DNA of 56,289 bases from the NCBI GenBank assembly GCA_017451915.1, contig JAFTNJ010000021.1, forward strand, positions 1 to 56,289. The letters run 5' to 3'. The stretch is from Clostridia bacterium. GTDB taxonomy: Bacteria; Bacillota; Clostridia; Oscillospirales; CAG-272. Position numbers and translations under genes: made by a program. This document shows positions 8,202 to 16,589 of the stretch, piece by piece; the stretch's first letter is position 1, and the number at the start of each line of letters is the position of its first letter. The notes below the pieces were generated by a model. The model made no database searches. It saw only the letters and a program-made list of their open reading frames with translations, and was not told where the DNA came from.

Positions 8202-9628
8202 AGGCTCCTCCTCTCTTCCAGACATTGTGCAACCTTCAGGAGCGAAAACTCCGAAAAGGGGGCACCCATCAGCTGGATCCCCACGGGAAGTCCTTCCTCA
8301 TCCCGTCCCATGGGCAGGGAAAGGGCGGGAAGCCCCGCAAGGTTGGCGTAAACCGCGCAAAGGTCGGCTTCCCTTCTCTGCAAGGGGGTCAGCTTGGCCC
8401 CCTTGCGGTAGGCCGTGGTGGGGGCGGTGGGGGTCAAAATCAGATCGCAGGACGCCAAGATGTCCAACAACGCCCGACGGATCTGAGATCGAAAATGCTC
8501 GGCACGTACCAGATACCGCTCTCGGTTCCCACGGGACAGCAAGCAGGTACCAAACAGGATCCGCGCAATGACCTCACGCCCCAGGTAGCCCCCCCGATTT
8601 TGAGAATAAAGCGCAGAAAGGGTTTCGGTTTCCCCCACGCTGGCACCGTAGCGGATCCCGTCAAAGCGTGCCAGATTGGAGGAGGCCTCTACCGCGGAAA
8701 GCACGCAATAGGTGGCCAAGGCCTGCTGGGGCGACGGGAGACTGACGGTTTGTATCTGTGCTCCCATGGCAGTCAGCGCACGCACCGCATCCTCGGTGGC
8801 CCGCTTTACTGCCGGGGAAACGGCATCACTCTCAAGGAACTCCTTGACCACGGCAACACGCAGGGGCGTTCCAAAGGAATCCTCCCGACTGCCGGCAAAA
8901 GCGACCGAGGAACCGTCTCGCTCGTCCCTTCCAAGCAGGACCGAAAAAAGAGTGGCACAGTCGGCGGCGGTGTGGGTCACAAGTCCTACACAGTCCAAGG
9001 AGGAGGCAAACTCCACCAGACCGTAGCGGGACACCGCACCGTAGGTCGGCTTTAAGCCCACCACGCCGCAAAAGGCCGCCGGTTGGCGGATCGAGCCTCC
9101 GGTATCCGAGCCCAGGGAAAAGGGGACCTCCCCTGCGGCCACCGCCGCGGCAGAGCCCCCGGAGGAGCCTCCCGGAACGTGATCCGTGGCGCAGGGATTG
9201 GAGGCCGCACCAAAGGCGGAATACTCGTTGGCCGATCCCATGGCAAACTCATCCATATTCAATTTTCCAAGAGGAATGGCCCCCGCTTGCTTCAACCGCT
9301 CCACAACGGCGGCATCGTAGGTGGGAACAAAGGCCTCCAACAACCGCGAGGCACAGCTGGTGCGCAATCCCGCGGTACAAAAATTATCCTTCACAGCAAA
9401 GGGAATCCCGTCCAAAGGGGAACGAAGCTTCCCTTCCCTCCGCCGCTCATCGGATTCCGTGGCAAGACGCAGAGCGCCCTCCTCATCCACCAGTAAAAAG
9501 GCGTGAACCAGCGGCTCCTGTTCCCGAATCCGCGCAAGATAGGCGTGGGTCAGCTCCAGGGAGGAATACTCCCCACGCTCCAGAGCAAGGGTATGCTCTG
9601 CAATGGTTTTCTGTTTCCATTCCGTCAT
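8198..9628 (-). CDS. gatA: Asp-tRNA(Asn)/Glu-tRNA(Gln) amidotransferase subunit A
   Basis: The amidase subunit, which releases ammonia from glutamine for the GatB site. The amidase signature is clear: catalytic Lys in FAVKDN, the GGSSGGSAAAVA block with the cis-Ser, and the nucleophile Ser in SDTGGSIRQPA. The start is taken as the ATG at 9628 (476 residues), which has GGAGAAG upstream and overlaps the gatC stop as ATGA; a longer reading frame upstream encodes no family sequence. An organism with gatCAB usually lacks GlnRS or AsnRS. Confidence 0.97.
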   Translation of the reverse strand: MTEWKQKTIAEHTLALERGEYSSLELTHAYLARIREQEPLVHAFLLVDEEGALRLATESDERRREGKLRSPLDGIPFAVKDNFCTAGLRTSCASRLLEAFVPTYDAAVVERLKQAGAIPLGKLNMDEFAMGSANEYSAFGAASNPCATDHVPGGSSGGSAAAVAAGEVPFSLGSDTGGSIRQPAAFCGVVGLKPTYGAVSRYGLVEFASSLDCVGLVTHTAADCATLFSVLLGRDERDGSSVAFAGSREDSFGTPLRVAVVKEFLESDAVSPAVKRATEDAVRALTAMGAQIQTVSLPSPQQALATYCVLSAVEASSNLARFDGIRYGASVGETETLSALYSQNRGGYLGREVIARILFGTCLLSRGNRERYLVRAEHFRSQIRRALLDILASCDLILTPTAPTTAYRKGAKLTPLQRREADLCAVYANLAGLPALSLPMGRDEEGLPVGIQLMGAPFSEFSLLKVAQCLEERRSL

Positions 9629-9936
9629 ATCTGCTTCTCCATAACCCGGGGAACGGTGAAATACCCCTGCTCCCAATGGGCAGATTGCTCCAAAAGGAGC
9701 CTCCGATCCCCACATTCCGCGGGAACATCCTCCCGCATTTCCTCCAACGTCAGTGCCGCAGGATACGCCCCCGTGTGCATGGGGAGCTCCTCCAGCTCCA
9801 TGGCCAACGCCAGCATGGCGTTGACGGATTCCAAATAATAGGGCTCCTCTGTCTCGTCCAGGGCGATCCGTGCGCTTTGACTCAAGGCGCGAAGATCCTG
9901 TATGGAGAGCTTTTCCGTGATGTTGATTTCCTTCAT
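9625..9936 (-). CDS. gatC: Asp-tRNA(Asn)/Glu-tRNA(Gln) amidotransferase subunit C
   Basis: A 103-residue GatC, the small helical subunit that clamps GatA and GatB together. It has the family layout: N-terminal helices with LRALSQSARIAL, then a central acidic stretch, then the VPAE region (REDVPAE) near residue 72. AGGA lies upstream of the ATG. It starts 20 bases after mnmE and overlaps gatA by 4 bases, so it is the first subunit translated. Confidence 0.9.
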   Translation of the reverse strand: MKEINITEKLSIQDLRALSQSARIALDETEEPYYLESVNAMLALAMELEELPMHTGAYPAALTLEEMREDVPAECGDRRLLLEQSAHWEQGYFTVPRVMEKQI

Positions 9937-9956
9937 TAATTATGATCCTGTTCTGT

Positions 9957-11357
9957 TTATTTTCCTACACAAAAATGGGAGAAGATCCGCGTTACAATGT
10001 CCTCGGATACGCTTCGTCCATCCAACTCACACAGGGCGGACATGGCCTGCTCCGCATCGGTACAGCAGAGATCCATGGGGACCCCCGACCGAAGGGCGAG
10101 AATGGCCCGACGCACCGCCTCCAATGCCGCCACACCGGCGGCGTGCTGACGGGCGTTGGTGAGCACGGCATCCTGCCGCAGATCCAAAGCACCGTCGGTA
10201 AAGAGACGCTCCACAAGGGCCTCCAATGCCGCCATGCCCTCGCCGCTCTTGGCCGAAAGCAGGACAGTATGGGAAAAGGCCGACGTGTAAGTCTCCTCGG
10301 GCTCCCCTGGACAAAGATCGCTCTTGTTCAGCACAGCCACCACCGTGGTGTTTTCCAGTTGAGAAAGGGTCTGTATCAGCTCCCGATCCTGATCGTCGGC
10401 GGGACGGCTGACGTCAAAGACCGCCAGCACCAGCTCGGCACTCCGAAGTGCCTCCCGTGCACGCGCAATGCCGATCTGCTCCACCGGGTTGTCGGTCTCT
10501 CGCAGACCTGCCGTGTCAAAAAGGCGCAGGGTAACCCGTCCCAAGGAGGCGATCTCGCTCAAAATATCCCGGGTAGTTCCCTCAACGTCGGTAACGATGG
10601 CGGCATCCTTTCCCAGGATCCGATTGTAAAGTGAGCTTTTTCCCGCATTGGGTTTGCCGCAAATGACGGTGGGGATCCCCTCGGCAATGGCGTGCCCCGT
10701 ATGATAGGTGCGCACCAGCGAGGCCAAGGAGCTCTCACATCCCTCTAAGGCCTGCAGCATTTCCTCGCGACTCATGTCCGCCAGGTCCTCGTCGGGATAG
10801 TCGATCTTTGCATAGATACTGGCCAGGATCGCGCAAAGGGATTGGTAGATCTCCTCACAGCGTCCCTCTACCTTTCCTCCCATACCGGTATGAGCCAGGG
10901 TCAACTGCTCACGGGTCTGTGCCTCCAGCATATTTCCCAAGGCCTCGGCCGAGGAAAGTCCCATTTTACCGTTCAAAAAGGCGCGACGGGTAAATTCTCC
11001 CGCCTCGGCGGGACGCGCCCCCGCGGCATAAACCGCAGTGAGCACCGTTTGGGTCAGAAGCACGCCACCGTGACAGCAGATCTCCACCGTATCCTCCCCG
11101 GTAAAGGAGGCAGGCCCCGGAAAAAATGTGACCAGGCCATCGTCCACCGGCAGAAATTCGCCGTTGGCATCCGGCGCGAGAAGACCGCCGTAGAGCGCGG
11201 TGCGCGGAGGGGCGTATTGCAAAAAGGACTTTCCGCTTTTGGGGCGGAAGATACGGTCACAGATAACGCGAGCATCCTGCCCCGAGATCCGGATCAGTGC
11301 CACGCCGCCCTTCCCTCTCGGCGTACTTAACGCCGCAATGGTATCTCCAAGTATCAT
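9957..11357 (-). CDS. mnmE: tRNA uridine-5-carboxymethylaminomethyl(34) synthesis GTPase
   Basis: MnmE works with MnmG to add the cmnm5 group to wobble U34 of certain tRNAs. The N-terminal folate-binding domain begins DTIAALSTPRGKGGVALIR. The inserted GTPase has G1 GKPNAGKS, G3 DTAGLRETD and G4 NKSD, and the protein ends in the conserved CVGK whose Cys is catalytic. The ATG at 11357 (466 residues) fits the family start; the longer frame from 11402 has no ribosome binding site and non-family residues. mnmG is not in the window. It probably starts the mnmE-gatCAB unit, because a terminator lies between it and jag. Confidence 0.96.
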   Translation of the reverse strand: MILGDTIAALSTPRGKGGVALIRISGQDARVICDRIFRPKSGKSFLQYAPPRTALYGGLLAPDANGEFLPVDDGLVTFFPGPASFTGEDTVEICCHGGVLLTQTVLTAVYAAGARPAEAGEFTRRAFLNGKMGLSSAEALGNMLEAQTREQLTLAHTGMGGKVEGRCEEIYQSLCAILASIYAKIDYPDEDLADMSREEMLQALEGCESSLASLVRTYHTGHAIAEGIPTVICGKPNAGKSSLYNRILGKDAAIVTDVEGTTRDILSEIASLGRVTLRLFDTAGLRETDNPVEQIGIARAREALRSAELVLAVFDVSRPADDQDRELIQTLSQLENTTVVAVLNKSDLCPGEPEETYTSAFSHTVLLSAKSGEGMAALEALVERLFTDGALDLRQDAVLTNARQHAAGVAALEAVRRAILALRSGVPMDLCCTDAEQAMSALCELDGRSVSEDIVTRIFSHFCVGK

Positions 11358-11410
11358 AGATGTTCTATCCTTTCTTATTCTTCCGCAAAAGGAGGTTCCC
11401 ATACGGAAGA

Positions 11411-11455
11411 AAAAGGGGGAGATACGATCCGTGCGTGCGGACTCGGCTCTCCCCC
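11411..11455 (-). terminator. Intrinsic terminator between jag and mnmE
   Basis: On the minus strand an 8-bp stem GGGGGAGA/TCTCCCCC (11448-11455 with 11415-11422) with a long loop is followed by TTTTTC. It lies just past the jag stop codon. No promoter is evident between it and mnmE, so it may be partial. Confidence 0.7.
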
Positions 11456-11467
11456 GTGTTTCATCAA

Positions 11468-12130
11468 TTATTCTTCTGTCTTGGGGGCAGGCTTGCTGTC
11501 ATCCAAAAACATTACAATGCGGCGGTTATTCTCGGAACCGATGGAATTGGTGGACACACCGTCAATTCCCTGCACCTCCGAATGAATGATCCGTCTTTCA
11601 TAAGGATTCATGGGCTCCAGCATAACGCTCTTTTTTCCCTTTACTACCTTGGAGGCCATACGTCTTGCCAAGGCACGCAGAGCCTGCTCGCGCTTTGCGC
11701 GGTAGCCCTCGATATCCAGGGTGATCTTTACGTATTCCTGCTTCTCTCCCTTAACCTTCTTATTGGCGGCCAGGTTGGCAAGATACTGGAGGGAATCCAG
11801 GGTCTCGCCGTGGTGACCGATGAGAAGGCCTGCGCCCTCACCGTCCACGGTGATCAGGGTGTCCTCGTTGTCCCCCTCCTTCATGGCCACCGTCAGATCC
11901 AGCTCCATGTCGGAAACAACCTTGCGAATAAACTCCAGGGCAATGTCAGCTCTCTTTGCGGTATAAACGGCGCTGATCTTTGCGTCGGTAGCGCCAAATC
12001 CCAAAAAGCCCTTCTTGCCTTCCTCCAAAACGGTGATCTCCAGCTCCTCAGCCGAAACACCCAGCTCCGCCGCCGCTTTGGCGCGGGCCTCATCCACGGT
12101 CTTTGCCGTTACAATGATCTCTTTTTTCAC
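11468..12130 (-). CDS. jag: Jag/KhpB (EloR) RNA-binding protein
   Basis: A 220-residue protein with the three expected parts: Jag_N (about residues 1-50, ending KKGFLGFGA), a KH domain with the GHHGETL loop near residue 110, and an R3H domain with MNPYERRIIH near residue 180. It binds RNA with KhpA and affects cell elongation and division in Gram-positives. The start is a GTG at 12130 preceded by TTGGAG; the frame upstream of it overlaps yidC and is not family-like. The yidC-jag pairing is conserved. Confidence 0.93.
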   Translation of the reverse strand: MKKEIIVTAKTVDEARAKAAAELGVSAEELEITVLEEGKKGFLGFGATDAKISAVYTAKRADIALEFIRKVVSDMELDLTVAMKEGDNEDTLITVDGEGAGLLIGHHGETLDSLQYLANLAANKKVKGEKQEYVKITLDIEGYRAKREQALRALARRMASKVVKGKKSVMLEPMNPYERRIIHSEVQGIDGVSTNSIGSENNRRIVMFLDDSKPAPKTEE

Positions 12131-12149
12131 GATAGTACTCCAATCATTC

Positions 12150-13829
12150 TCAATTTTTGTCCCGGGATCCGTCCTCGGACGCATCCTCATTCTTCTTTGC
12201 GCGAGGCTCATCCTTTACCGAGGTCGCGCCAAAGGGAGAGGCATCGGCCTTCTTCTTTTGCTCGGCCTGCTCACGCTCCTCGATCGCCGCCTTCCGCGCC
12301 AGAGCGCGCTCGCGGGTATCCTCGAAATCCTCGTCGTCGATATAGTGCAAGGAACGAACCTTACCAACGTTCTCGGACTTCTTCACCACCCGTTTTCCGG
12401 CCATTTCCTTGGCCGCCGCCTTATAATCCTCCTCCGTAAAGGTGGGAAGAGGCATTACGCGAGACATAATAAACTGCTTGCCGATACCAACCAAGCTACG
12501 GAACATCCAGTAAACGCCAACCAGGGCGGGAACCATAAAGGTAAAGAACGCAGACATGGCAGGCATGGTAACGTCCATCATCATGTTGGAGCAAGCGACC
12601 TGACGATCCTCCACACCGCCCGAGGTTGCGGGACGGTAGGTAAATTTACGGGTCAGCTTAGAGGTCAGGAAATAGGTGACGAAGGTCAACACGGGAACCA
12701 GCAACAAAATGTTAAAGGTGCCAATGCTGGGGGTAAAACCAAAGTTGATCGGACCAATGTTGAAATTGGGGATCTGTGCCATAATGCCGTTCAAGGCATC
12801 AAACAGAGCCTCACCGTTGGTGAAGAACTCAAAATCCTTCAATCCATCGATGATGCCGGGATTGGAACGGATATCCGACAACAGAGCAATGGTTCCGTTG
12901 CCCGAAAGCGCGCCACCCAGACCGCCGGCCGCTTTGGAAGCACTGTAATATGCGCTCAAGGCGGCGGAAAGCCCGTTGGCCTGTCCCAGCACGTAATGCA
13001 AGGGATCGATCACGATGTTATACAGGGCGATCAGAATGGGCATTTGGATCACCAGCTGCAAGCAGCCGCTGTAAGGACTGTAATTCTCTCTTTGGTAGAA
13101 CTCCTGGATCTCCTGCTGCATCTTTTGCATAGTGACCTGGTCGGTTCTTCCCTTGTACTTGTTACGGATAGCCATTTCCTTGGGACGGAGCATGGCCTGC
13201 TTAATGGAATTCTTTTGCTGCTTTACGGCAAAGGGGATCATCAGAATCTCGATGATCACGGCGAACAGACAAATACCCGCCAGGTAGCTACCAAAGCAAA
13301 GGGTGTTGGTCAGCCAGTTCAAGCCGGCACCAATGGCCGACAGGATCTTATCCCAAAGATTCCCCTTGGCATCCAGGTCCACAGTGGTCTGGAAAGCACC
13401 GATCAAGCTGTTGAGGTCGGCCTCGTTCAACCCGGTGTAAGCAAAGGTCAGCTTCTTGGATTCGCTCGCTTTGTCGTTTGCCATCTGAATAACCTTGATG
13501 GCGGCCGCCAGATTGGGGGTTCCAAGATCGGGTCTCTCGGCCGTCAGGTCAAAGCCAACCTCGGTCATGTCGTAGCCGCGCTTGGCCGCTACCAGCATAT
13601 CCCGGGGATCAAAGGTCTTGGCCGAGTACACAGACACCATCATGTTGGCGATCTGCTCCAGCTGCTCCGCAGTCATGCTGTTTGCGCTGGAATCCACGGA
13701 GGGCTTTTGCGCCGTCAGGGTGGGCGTGTTCTGCTGGCCTCCAAAGGCGCATCCGCTCAGAGTTGCCACAAGCAACAAAACCGTAACGAACAGGGTAATT
13801 CCTCTGGCAAATGTTCTTGTTTTCTTCAT
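12150..13829 (-). CDS. yidC: YidC/Oxa1 family membrane insertase, lipoprotein form
   Basis: YidC inserts and folds membrane proteins alone or with Sec. A lipoprotein signal peptide ends in LSGC at about residues 24-27. The insertase core follows: membrane segments near LAGICLFAVIIEILMIPF, a cytoplasmic hairpin with MQKMQQEIQEFY, then QLVIQMPILIALY and later segments ending in FMVPALVGVYW. At 559 residues it is about twice the length of the Bacillus homologues: there is an extra outer domain of about 120 residues after the signal peptide, a long Gly/Ala/Ser-rich insertion between membrane segments, and an acidic/basic tail of about 90 residues. The nearest Shine-Dalgarno (GGGAG) is 15 bases from the ATG, across a small palindrome. 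Confidence 0.93.
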   Translation of the reverse strand: MKKTRTFARGITLFVTVLLLVATLSGCAFGGQQNTPTLTAQKPSVDSSANSMTAEQLEQIANMMVSVYSAKTFDPRDMLVAAKRGYDMTEVGFDLTAERPDLGTPNLAAAIKVIQMANDKASESKKLTFAYTGLNEADLNSLIGAFQTTVDLDAKGNLWDKILSAIGAGLNWLTNTLCFGSYLAGICLFAVIIEILMIPFAVKQQKNSIKQAMLRPKEMAIRNKYKGRTDQVTMQKMQQEIQEFYQRENYSPYSGCLQLVIQMPILIALYNIVIDPLHYVLGQANGLSAALSAYYSASKAAGGLGGALSGNGTIALLSDIRSNPGIIDGLKDFEFFTNGEALFDALNGIMAQIPNFNIGPINFGFTPSIGTFNILLLVPVLTFVTYFLTSKLTRKFTYRPATSGGVEDRQVACSNMMMDVTMPAMSAFFTFMVPALVGVYWMFRSLVGIGKQFIMSRVMPLPTFTEEDYKAAAKEMAGKRVVKKSENVGKVRSLHYIDDEDFEDTRERALARKAAIEEREQAEQKKKADASPFGATSVKDEPRAKKNEDASEDGSRDKN

Positions 13830-13908
13830 TATAAAGTATTAATACTCCCTTCTGTGTTTTGGGAACGCACCGCCGATGTTGTATGTCCCGCGCGGTGCCG
13901 CGGTAAAT

Positions 13909-14229
13909 TCATTGTGCGTCGGATTCTGTGTTCTCATCCAATTCCAGGCCGTACTCCTCGGGATAAAAATATTTGGTCAGCGGGATCCTTCGAAACCGAG
14001 GATTCCGCAATCCCTTTTCGGGCACCGGATCCCAGCCGGCACGCCCAAAGGGCTGACAGCGCAAAATGCGCCACACCGACAAAAGGCTCCCGATCAACAG
14101 GCCTCGCTTTTGCAGGGCCTCGATGGCGTAGGAGGAGCAGGTAGGATAAAATCGGCAACAGGCCTTTCCCTTCAGGGGGGAAAGGTATTTTTGATACAAC
14201 CGGATCAGACGGATCAGGAGCCACTTCAT
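13909..14229 (-). CDS. yidD: Membrane protein insertion efficiency factor YidD
   Basis: A 106-residue YidD, a small membrane-associated protein that aids YidC-dependent insertion. The signature [15 protein letters not shown] (about residues 25-39) and GWDPVP are present, with an amphipathic N-terminal helix. Its ATG overlaps the rnpA stop (ATGA). The acidic C-terminal tail of about 25 residues is longer than in most members. Confidence 0.95.
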   Translation of the reverse strand: MKWLLIRLIRLYQKYLSPLKGKACCRFYPTCSSYAIEALQKRGLLIGSLLSVWRILRCQPFGRAGWDPVPEKGLRNPRFRRIPLTKYFYPEEYGLELDENTESDAQ

Positions 14230-14609
14230 GACGCTCCCTTGCCCGTAAGCATCTCCAGCTTTCCAAAGCCCCGCCGCAGCTCTGCGGCCACGTCGGTGGA
14301 CTTGGCTCCCAGAATGGTATCCCGCGGGCTGATCACGATCAAAAAGCCGGTCTTAAGCTCGTCCCGCACTTCCCCATACCCTGCGCGCAGAATGCGCTTG
14401 GTACGGTTGCGCTGCACGGCTCCGCCGATCCTTTTGGTCACCGAAAGCCCCAGGCGATTGTAATACTTCTTTTGGGGATTGGCCAGCATCAATCGCTTGG
14501 CCGCGTAATCCCGCAGCACGAAGATCGAAAGATACCTTCCGGAAAACCGCTTTCCTCTTTGGAACGCTTTGTTGTACAAGTGATGTTCCTTCAACGTAGT
14601 GTACTTCAT
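14226..14609 (-). CDS. rnpA: Ribonuclease P protein component
   Basis: The protein subunit of RNase P, which trims the 5' end of pre-tRNAs with the M1-type RNA. The RNR signature is clear ([19 protein letters not shown]). I use the ATG at 14609 (127 residues), which has AAGGATGG 7 bases upstream and starts the family sequence [16 protein letters not shown]; an upstream ATG at 14627 has a poorer site. Its stop codon overlaps yidD. Confidence 0.95.
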   Translation of the reverse strand: MKYTTLKEHHLYNKAFQRGKRFSGRYLSIFVLRDYAAKRLMLANPQKKYYNRLGLSVTKRIGGAVQRNRTKRILRAGYGEVRDELKTGFLIVISPRDTILGAKSTDVAAELRRGFGKLEMLTGKGAS

Positions 14610-14685
14610 TTTGCCATCCTTAAGCATTTGCTTCCGTTCATTGTAAAAATAAAAAATTGAGTTAGTTTGAAAAATTGTCACTGAC

Positions 14686-14738
14686 AAATAAAAACACCGA
14701 CAGCGAGGGCGGAAACGCTTCTGCGACAGTCGGAGTTT
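14686..14738 (-). terminator. Hairpin between rpmH and rnpA
   Basis: CCGAC (14697-14701) pairs with GTCGG (14729-14733) around an inner stem with G-U pairs and a GAAA loop. On the minus strand it ends in GTGTTTTTATTT. It probably ends or attenuates the abundant rpmH message, lowering rnpA expression, as expected for these unequal partners. Confidence 0.6.
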
Positions 14739-14794
14739 TTATGTTGGACAGCGAACGCTTGTGGGCGAGCCTGCCGGAGGAGATCCGGAAAGCA

Positions 14795-14929
14795 TCAATA
14801 GGTCAGTCTTTTTCTGCCCTTTGCGCGTCTTCTCTTCAATACGTTTCTGCCATCAGCAGTCTTCATTCTTTTTCTGAAGCCATGCTCCTTTTTTCTTTGA
14901 CGCTTTTTGGGTTGATAAGTTCTCAGCAT
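14795..14929 (-). CDS. rpmH: 50S ribosomal protein L34
   Basis: A 44-residue, very basic protein beginning [20 protein letters not shown] and ending GRKRLTY. It matches L34 along its whole length ([30 protein letters not shown]). AAGGAGGTG lies 7 bases before the ATG, and a perfect promoter lies further upstream. It heads the rpmH-rnpA-yidD-yidC-jag series. Confidence 0.97.
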   Translation of the reverse strand: MLRTYQPKKRQRKKEHGFRKRMKTADGRNVLKRRRAKGRKRLTY

Positions 14930-15012
14930 CGTATGCACCTCCTTATGATTTTAAATCGGAAGCGTTTTGCTCTTTCAGCAAATAAATACGCTTTTACACA
15001 ATGACACTCTAC

Positions 15013-15041
15013 ATTATACCTTATTCTTTTCTTTTTGTCAA
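15013..15041 (-). promoter_or_regulatory. Promoter of rpmH
   Basis: Minus-strand TTGACA (15041-15036) and TATAAT (15018-15013), 17-base spacing, perfect consensus, with a leader of about 80 bases before rpmH. Confidence 0.88.
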
Positions 15042-15074
15042 GGCATTTTTAAATTTTTTTCCAAAAAAACTTTT

Positions 15075-15359
15075 TTATTTTTTGGCTTTCTCACGCAGCG
15101 CGTCCCGACGGCGGTTGATAAAGTACAACGCCAGATCCGTGCTTACCATCAAGAGATTCAAAACATAGAAAGCGAACACGTAGGTAATGTTCCCGGAAAG
15201 GATCTTCCCAACGATTCCGGCAACGTACCCCACGATAATAAAGATCAAAAACAGAACACTCTTCCCTTTCGCGGTCTTGGCGCGCAAGGATTTGACGATG
15301 TTCATGGGCCACGAAAGCCCAAAGCAGATCACCATAATCATTTCCAATATCTCTGCCAT
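15075..15359 (-). CDS. Small three-helix membrane protein, PQ-loop/SemiSWEET-like
   Basis: A 94-residue protein with three hydrophobic segments (about residues 4-22, 35-54 and 58-78) and a positively charged C-terminus. The first helix carries SWPMNIVKSLRAKTAKGKS, which resembles the Pro-containing PQ-loop start of SemiSWEET-type proteins, where two three-helix copies dimerise to form a small transporter. Transport activity is an inference; no substrate can be given. AAGGGG precedes the ATG and it has its own promoter. Confidence 0.7.
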   Translation of the reverse strand: MAEILEMIMVICFGLSWPMNIVKSLRAKTAKGKSVLFLIFIIVGYVAGIVGKILSGNITYVFAFYVLNLLMVSTDLALYFINRRRDALREKAKK

Positions 15360-15389
15360 AAAAACCCCTTTGTTTTTTCATTACGACAC

Positions 15390-15418
15390 ATTATAACACA
15401 GATTGGTGGAAAATACAA
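15390..15418 (-). promoter_or_regulatory. Promoter of the PQ-loop-like gene
   Basis: Minus-strand TTGTAT (15418-15413) and TATAAT (15395-15390) with 17-base spacing. Confidence 0.65.
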
Positions 15419-15447
15419 GAAAAAAAACGACTTTTTGCCATGCAATA

Positions 15448-15476
15448 TTGACGAAACATAAAAAAAATGCTATAAT
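15448..15476 (+). promoter_or_regulatory. Promoter of holA
   Basis: TTGACG (15448-15453) and TATAAT (15471-15476), 17-base spacing. It is divergent from the promoter at 15390-15418. Confidence 0.8.
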
Positions 15477-15507
15477 GTAGGAAAGCTTGTGAAAGGAGGG
15501 GAACGCC

Positions 15508-16539
15508 ATGGAGATCTTAAAGGATGCCGAATTTCGAAAAGAATTGAAAAGCACGCCGCGAACCGGCTATTTCTTTTTTGGTGAGGAGGACTACCTCAAG
15601 GCCTTTGCTCTGCGGCAGGCACGGGAGCAGCTCTCCCCCGATCCTACCCTTTCCTTCTTTAACGAGATCCGCATCGACGCCCTGGAATACACGCCCCAAA
15701 AGCTGTTGGATGCCCTGATGCCCATGCCCATGATGGCCGAGAAGAAGCTGGTGACCCTGAGCGGTCTGAATTTCCTCTCCATGCGGGCCAACGAGCTGGA
15801 GGAGCTCTGTACCGTTTTAGAGGAGCTTCCCAATTACGATTACAATACCTTGATCGTCTACGCCTCTGCCGACTGCTTTGATCCCGGCATCCTGCCCAAG
15901 CGCCCCTCGGGAATGCTCACCCGCCTGAGTGCCCTCTTGACACCGGTACACTTTGAGCGTTGTACCACGGCCAAGCTCACCGCCTGGATCCAAAAGCATT
16001 TTCTACACAATGAAATCCAAGCTTCCCCTGCCCTCTGCGCTCACATGGCGGAATATTGCGGGCACAGTATGTTCGTCCTGGCCAATGAGATCGACAAGCT
16101 CTCTTTTTATCTTCGATATCACGGACAGACCGAGGCCTCCGAGGAAACCATGCGCCTGGTTTGCACCCCCGCCATTGAGTATGACGCCTTTGCCTTTACC
16201 AACGCCATTATGGCAGGTCATCAGGAAACGGCGCTGGCCATTCTTTCCGACTACCGATTCCGCCGCGTGGATCCCTTGATGATCCTGGGCGACGTGATCA
16301 AGGTGATCTACGATATGATCGGCGTCTACGCCATGACGCGGGAGGGCGTCCCCAACACCGAGATCTCCGGGGCGCTAAAGCTCCACGAATTCCGGGTAGG
16401 GCTCTATCAAAAAAGCCTGCGGCAGACCAATGAGAAGCGGCTGAAGAACGCACTGCGAGCCTGTGAGGTCGCTGACGGAGCCCTCAAGCTCTCCCCCAAG
16501 GGCTATGCGCCCCTGGAGCAGCTGATTTGCTCCCTTTAA
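15508..16539 (+). CDS. holA: DNA polymerase III delta subunit
   Basis: A 343-residue delta subunit of the clamp loader, which opens the sliding clamp at primer-template junctions. The AAA+-like N-terminal part has YFFFGEEDYLK near residue 21 and the collar domain ends with KLSPKGYAPLEQLICSL. It lacks a Walker A, as is normal for delta. AAAGGAGGGG precedes the ATG. It is a single-gene unit with its own promoter and a shared terminator, placed beside rpmH rather than beside rpsT as in many Bacillota. Confidence 0.9.
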   Translation: MEILKDAEFRKELKSTPRTGYFFFGEEDYLKAFALRQAREQLSPDPTLSFFNEIRIDALEYTPQKLLDALMPMPMMAEKKLVTLSGLNFLSMRANELEELCTVLEELPNYDYNTLIVYASADCFDPGILPKRPSGMLTRLSALLTPVHFERCTTAKLTAWIQKHFLHNEIQASPALCAHMAEYCGHSMFVLANEIDKLSFYLRYHGQTEASEETMRLVCTPAIEYDAFAFTNAIMAGHQETALAILSDYRFRRVDPLMILGDVIKVIYDMIGVYAMTREGVPNTEISGALKLHEFRVGLYQKSLRQTNEKRLKNALRACEVADGALKLSPKGYAPLEQLICSL

Positions 16540-16542
16540 AAA

Positions 16543-16580
16543 TAAAAAGGATGCTACCGCAAGGTAGCATCCTTTTTTAT
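16543..16580. terminator. Bidirectional terminator between holA and ftsZ
   Basis: A 12-bp perfect stem (16547-16558 with 16563-16574) with a GCAA loop, flanked by an A-run on the left and a T-run on the right. It serves both converging genes. Confidence 0.9.
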
Positions 16581-16589
16581 CTTTTTTGA

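Noticed and set aside
12015..14144. 709-codon plus-strand frame across yidC and yidD
   Set aside because: It is a shadow of the minus-strand genes; GC-rich third positions open the opposite frame. No start signal and no family similarity.
14675..15004. 109-codon plus-strand frame across rpmH
   Set aside because: It is antisense to the clear 44-residue L34 gene and its leader.
14930..15010. Possible DnaA box (TTTTACACA) near rpmH
   Set aside because: A single imperfect match without a cluster or dnaA nearby; not enough for an origin.
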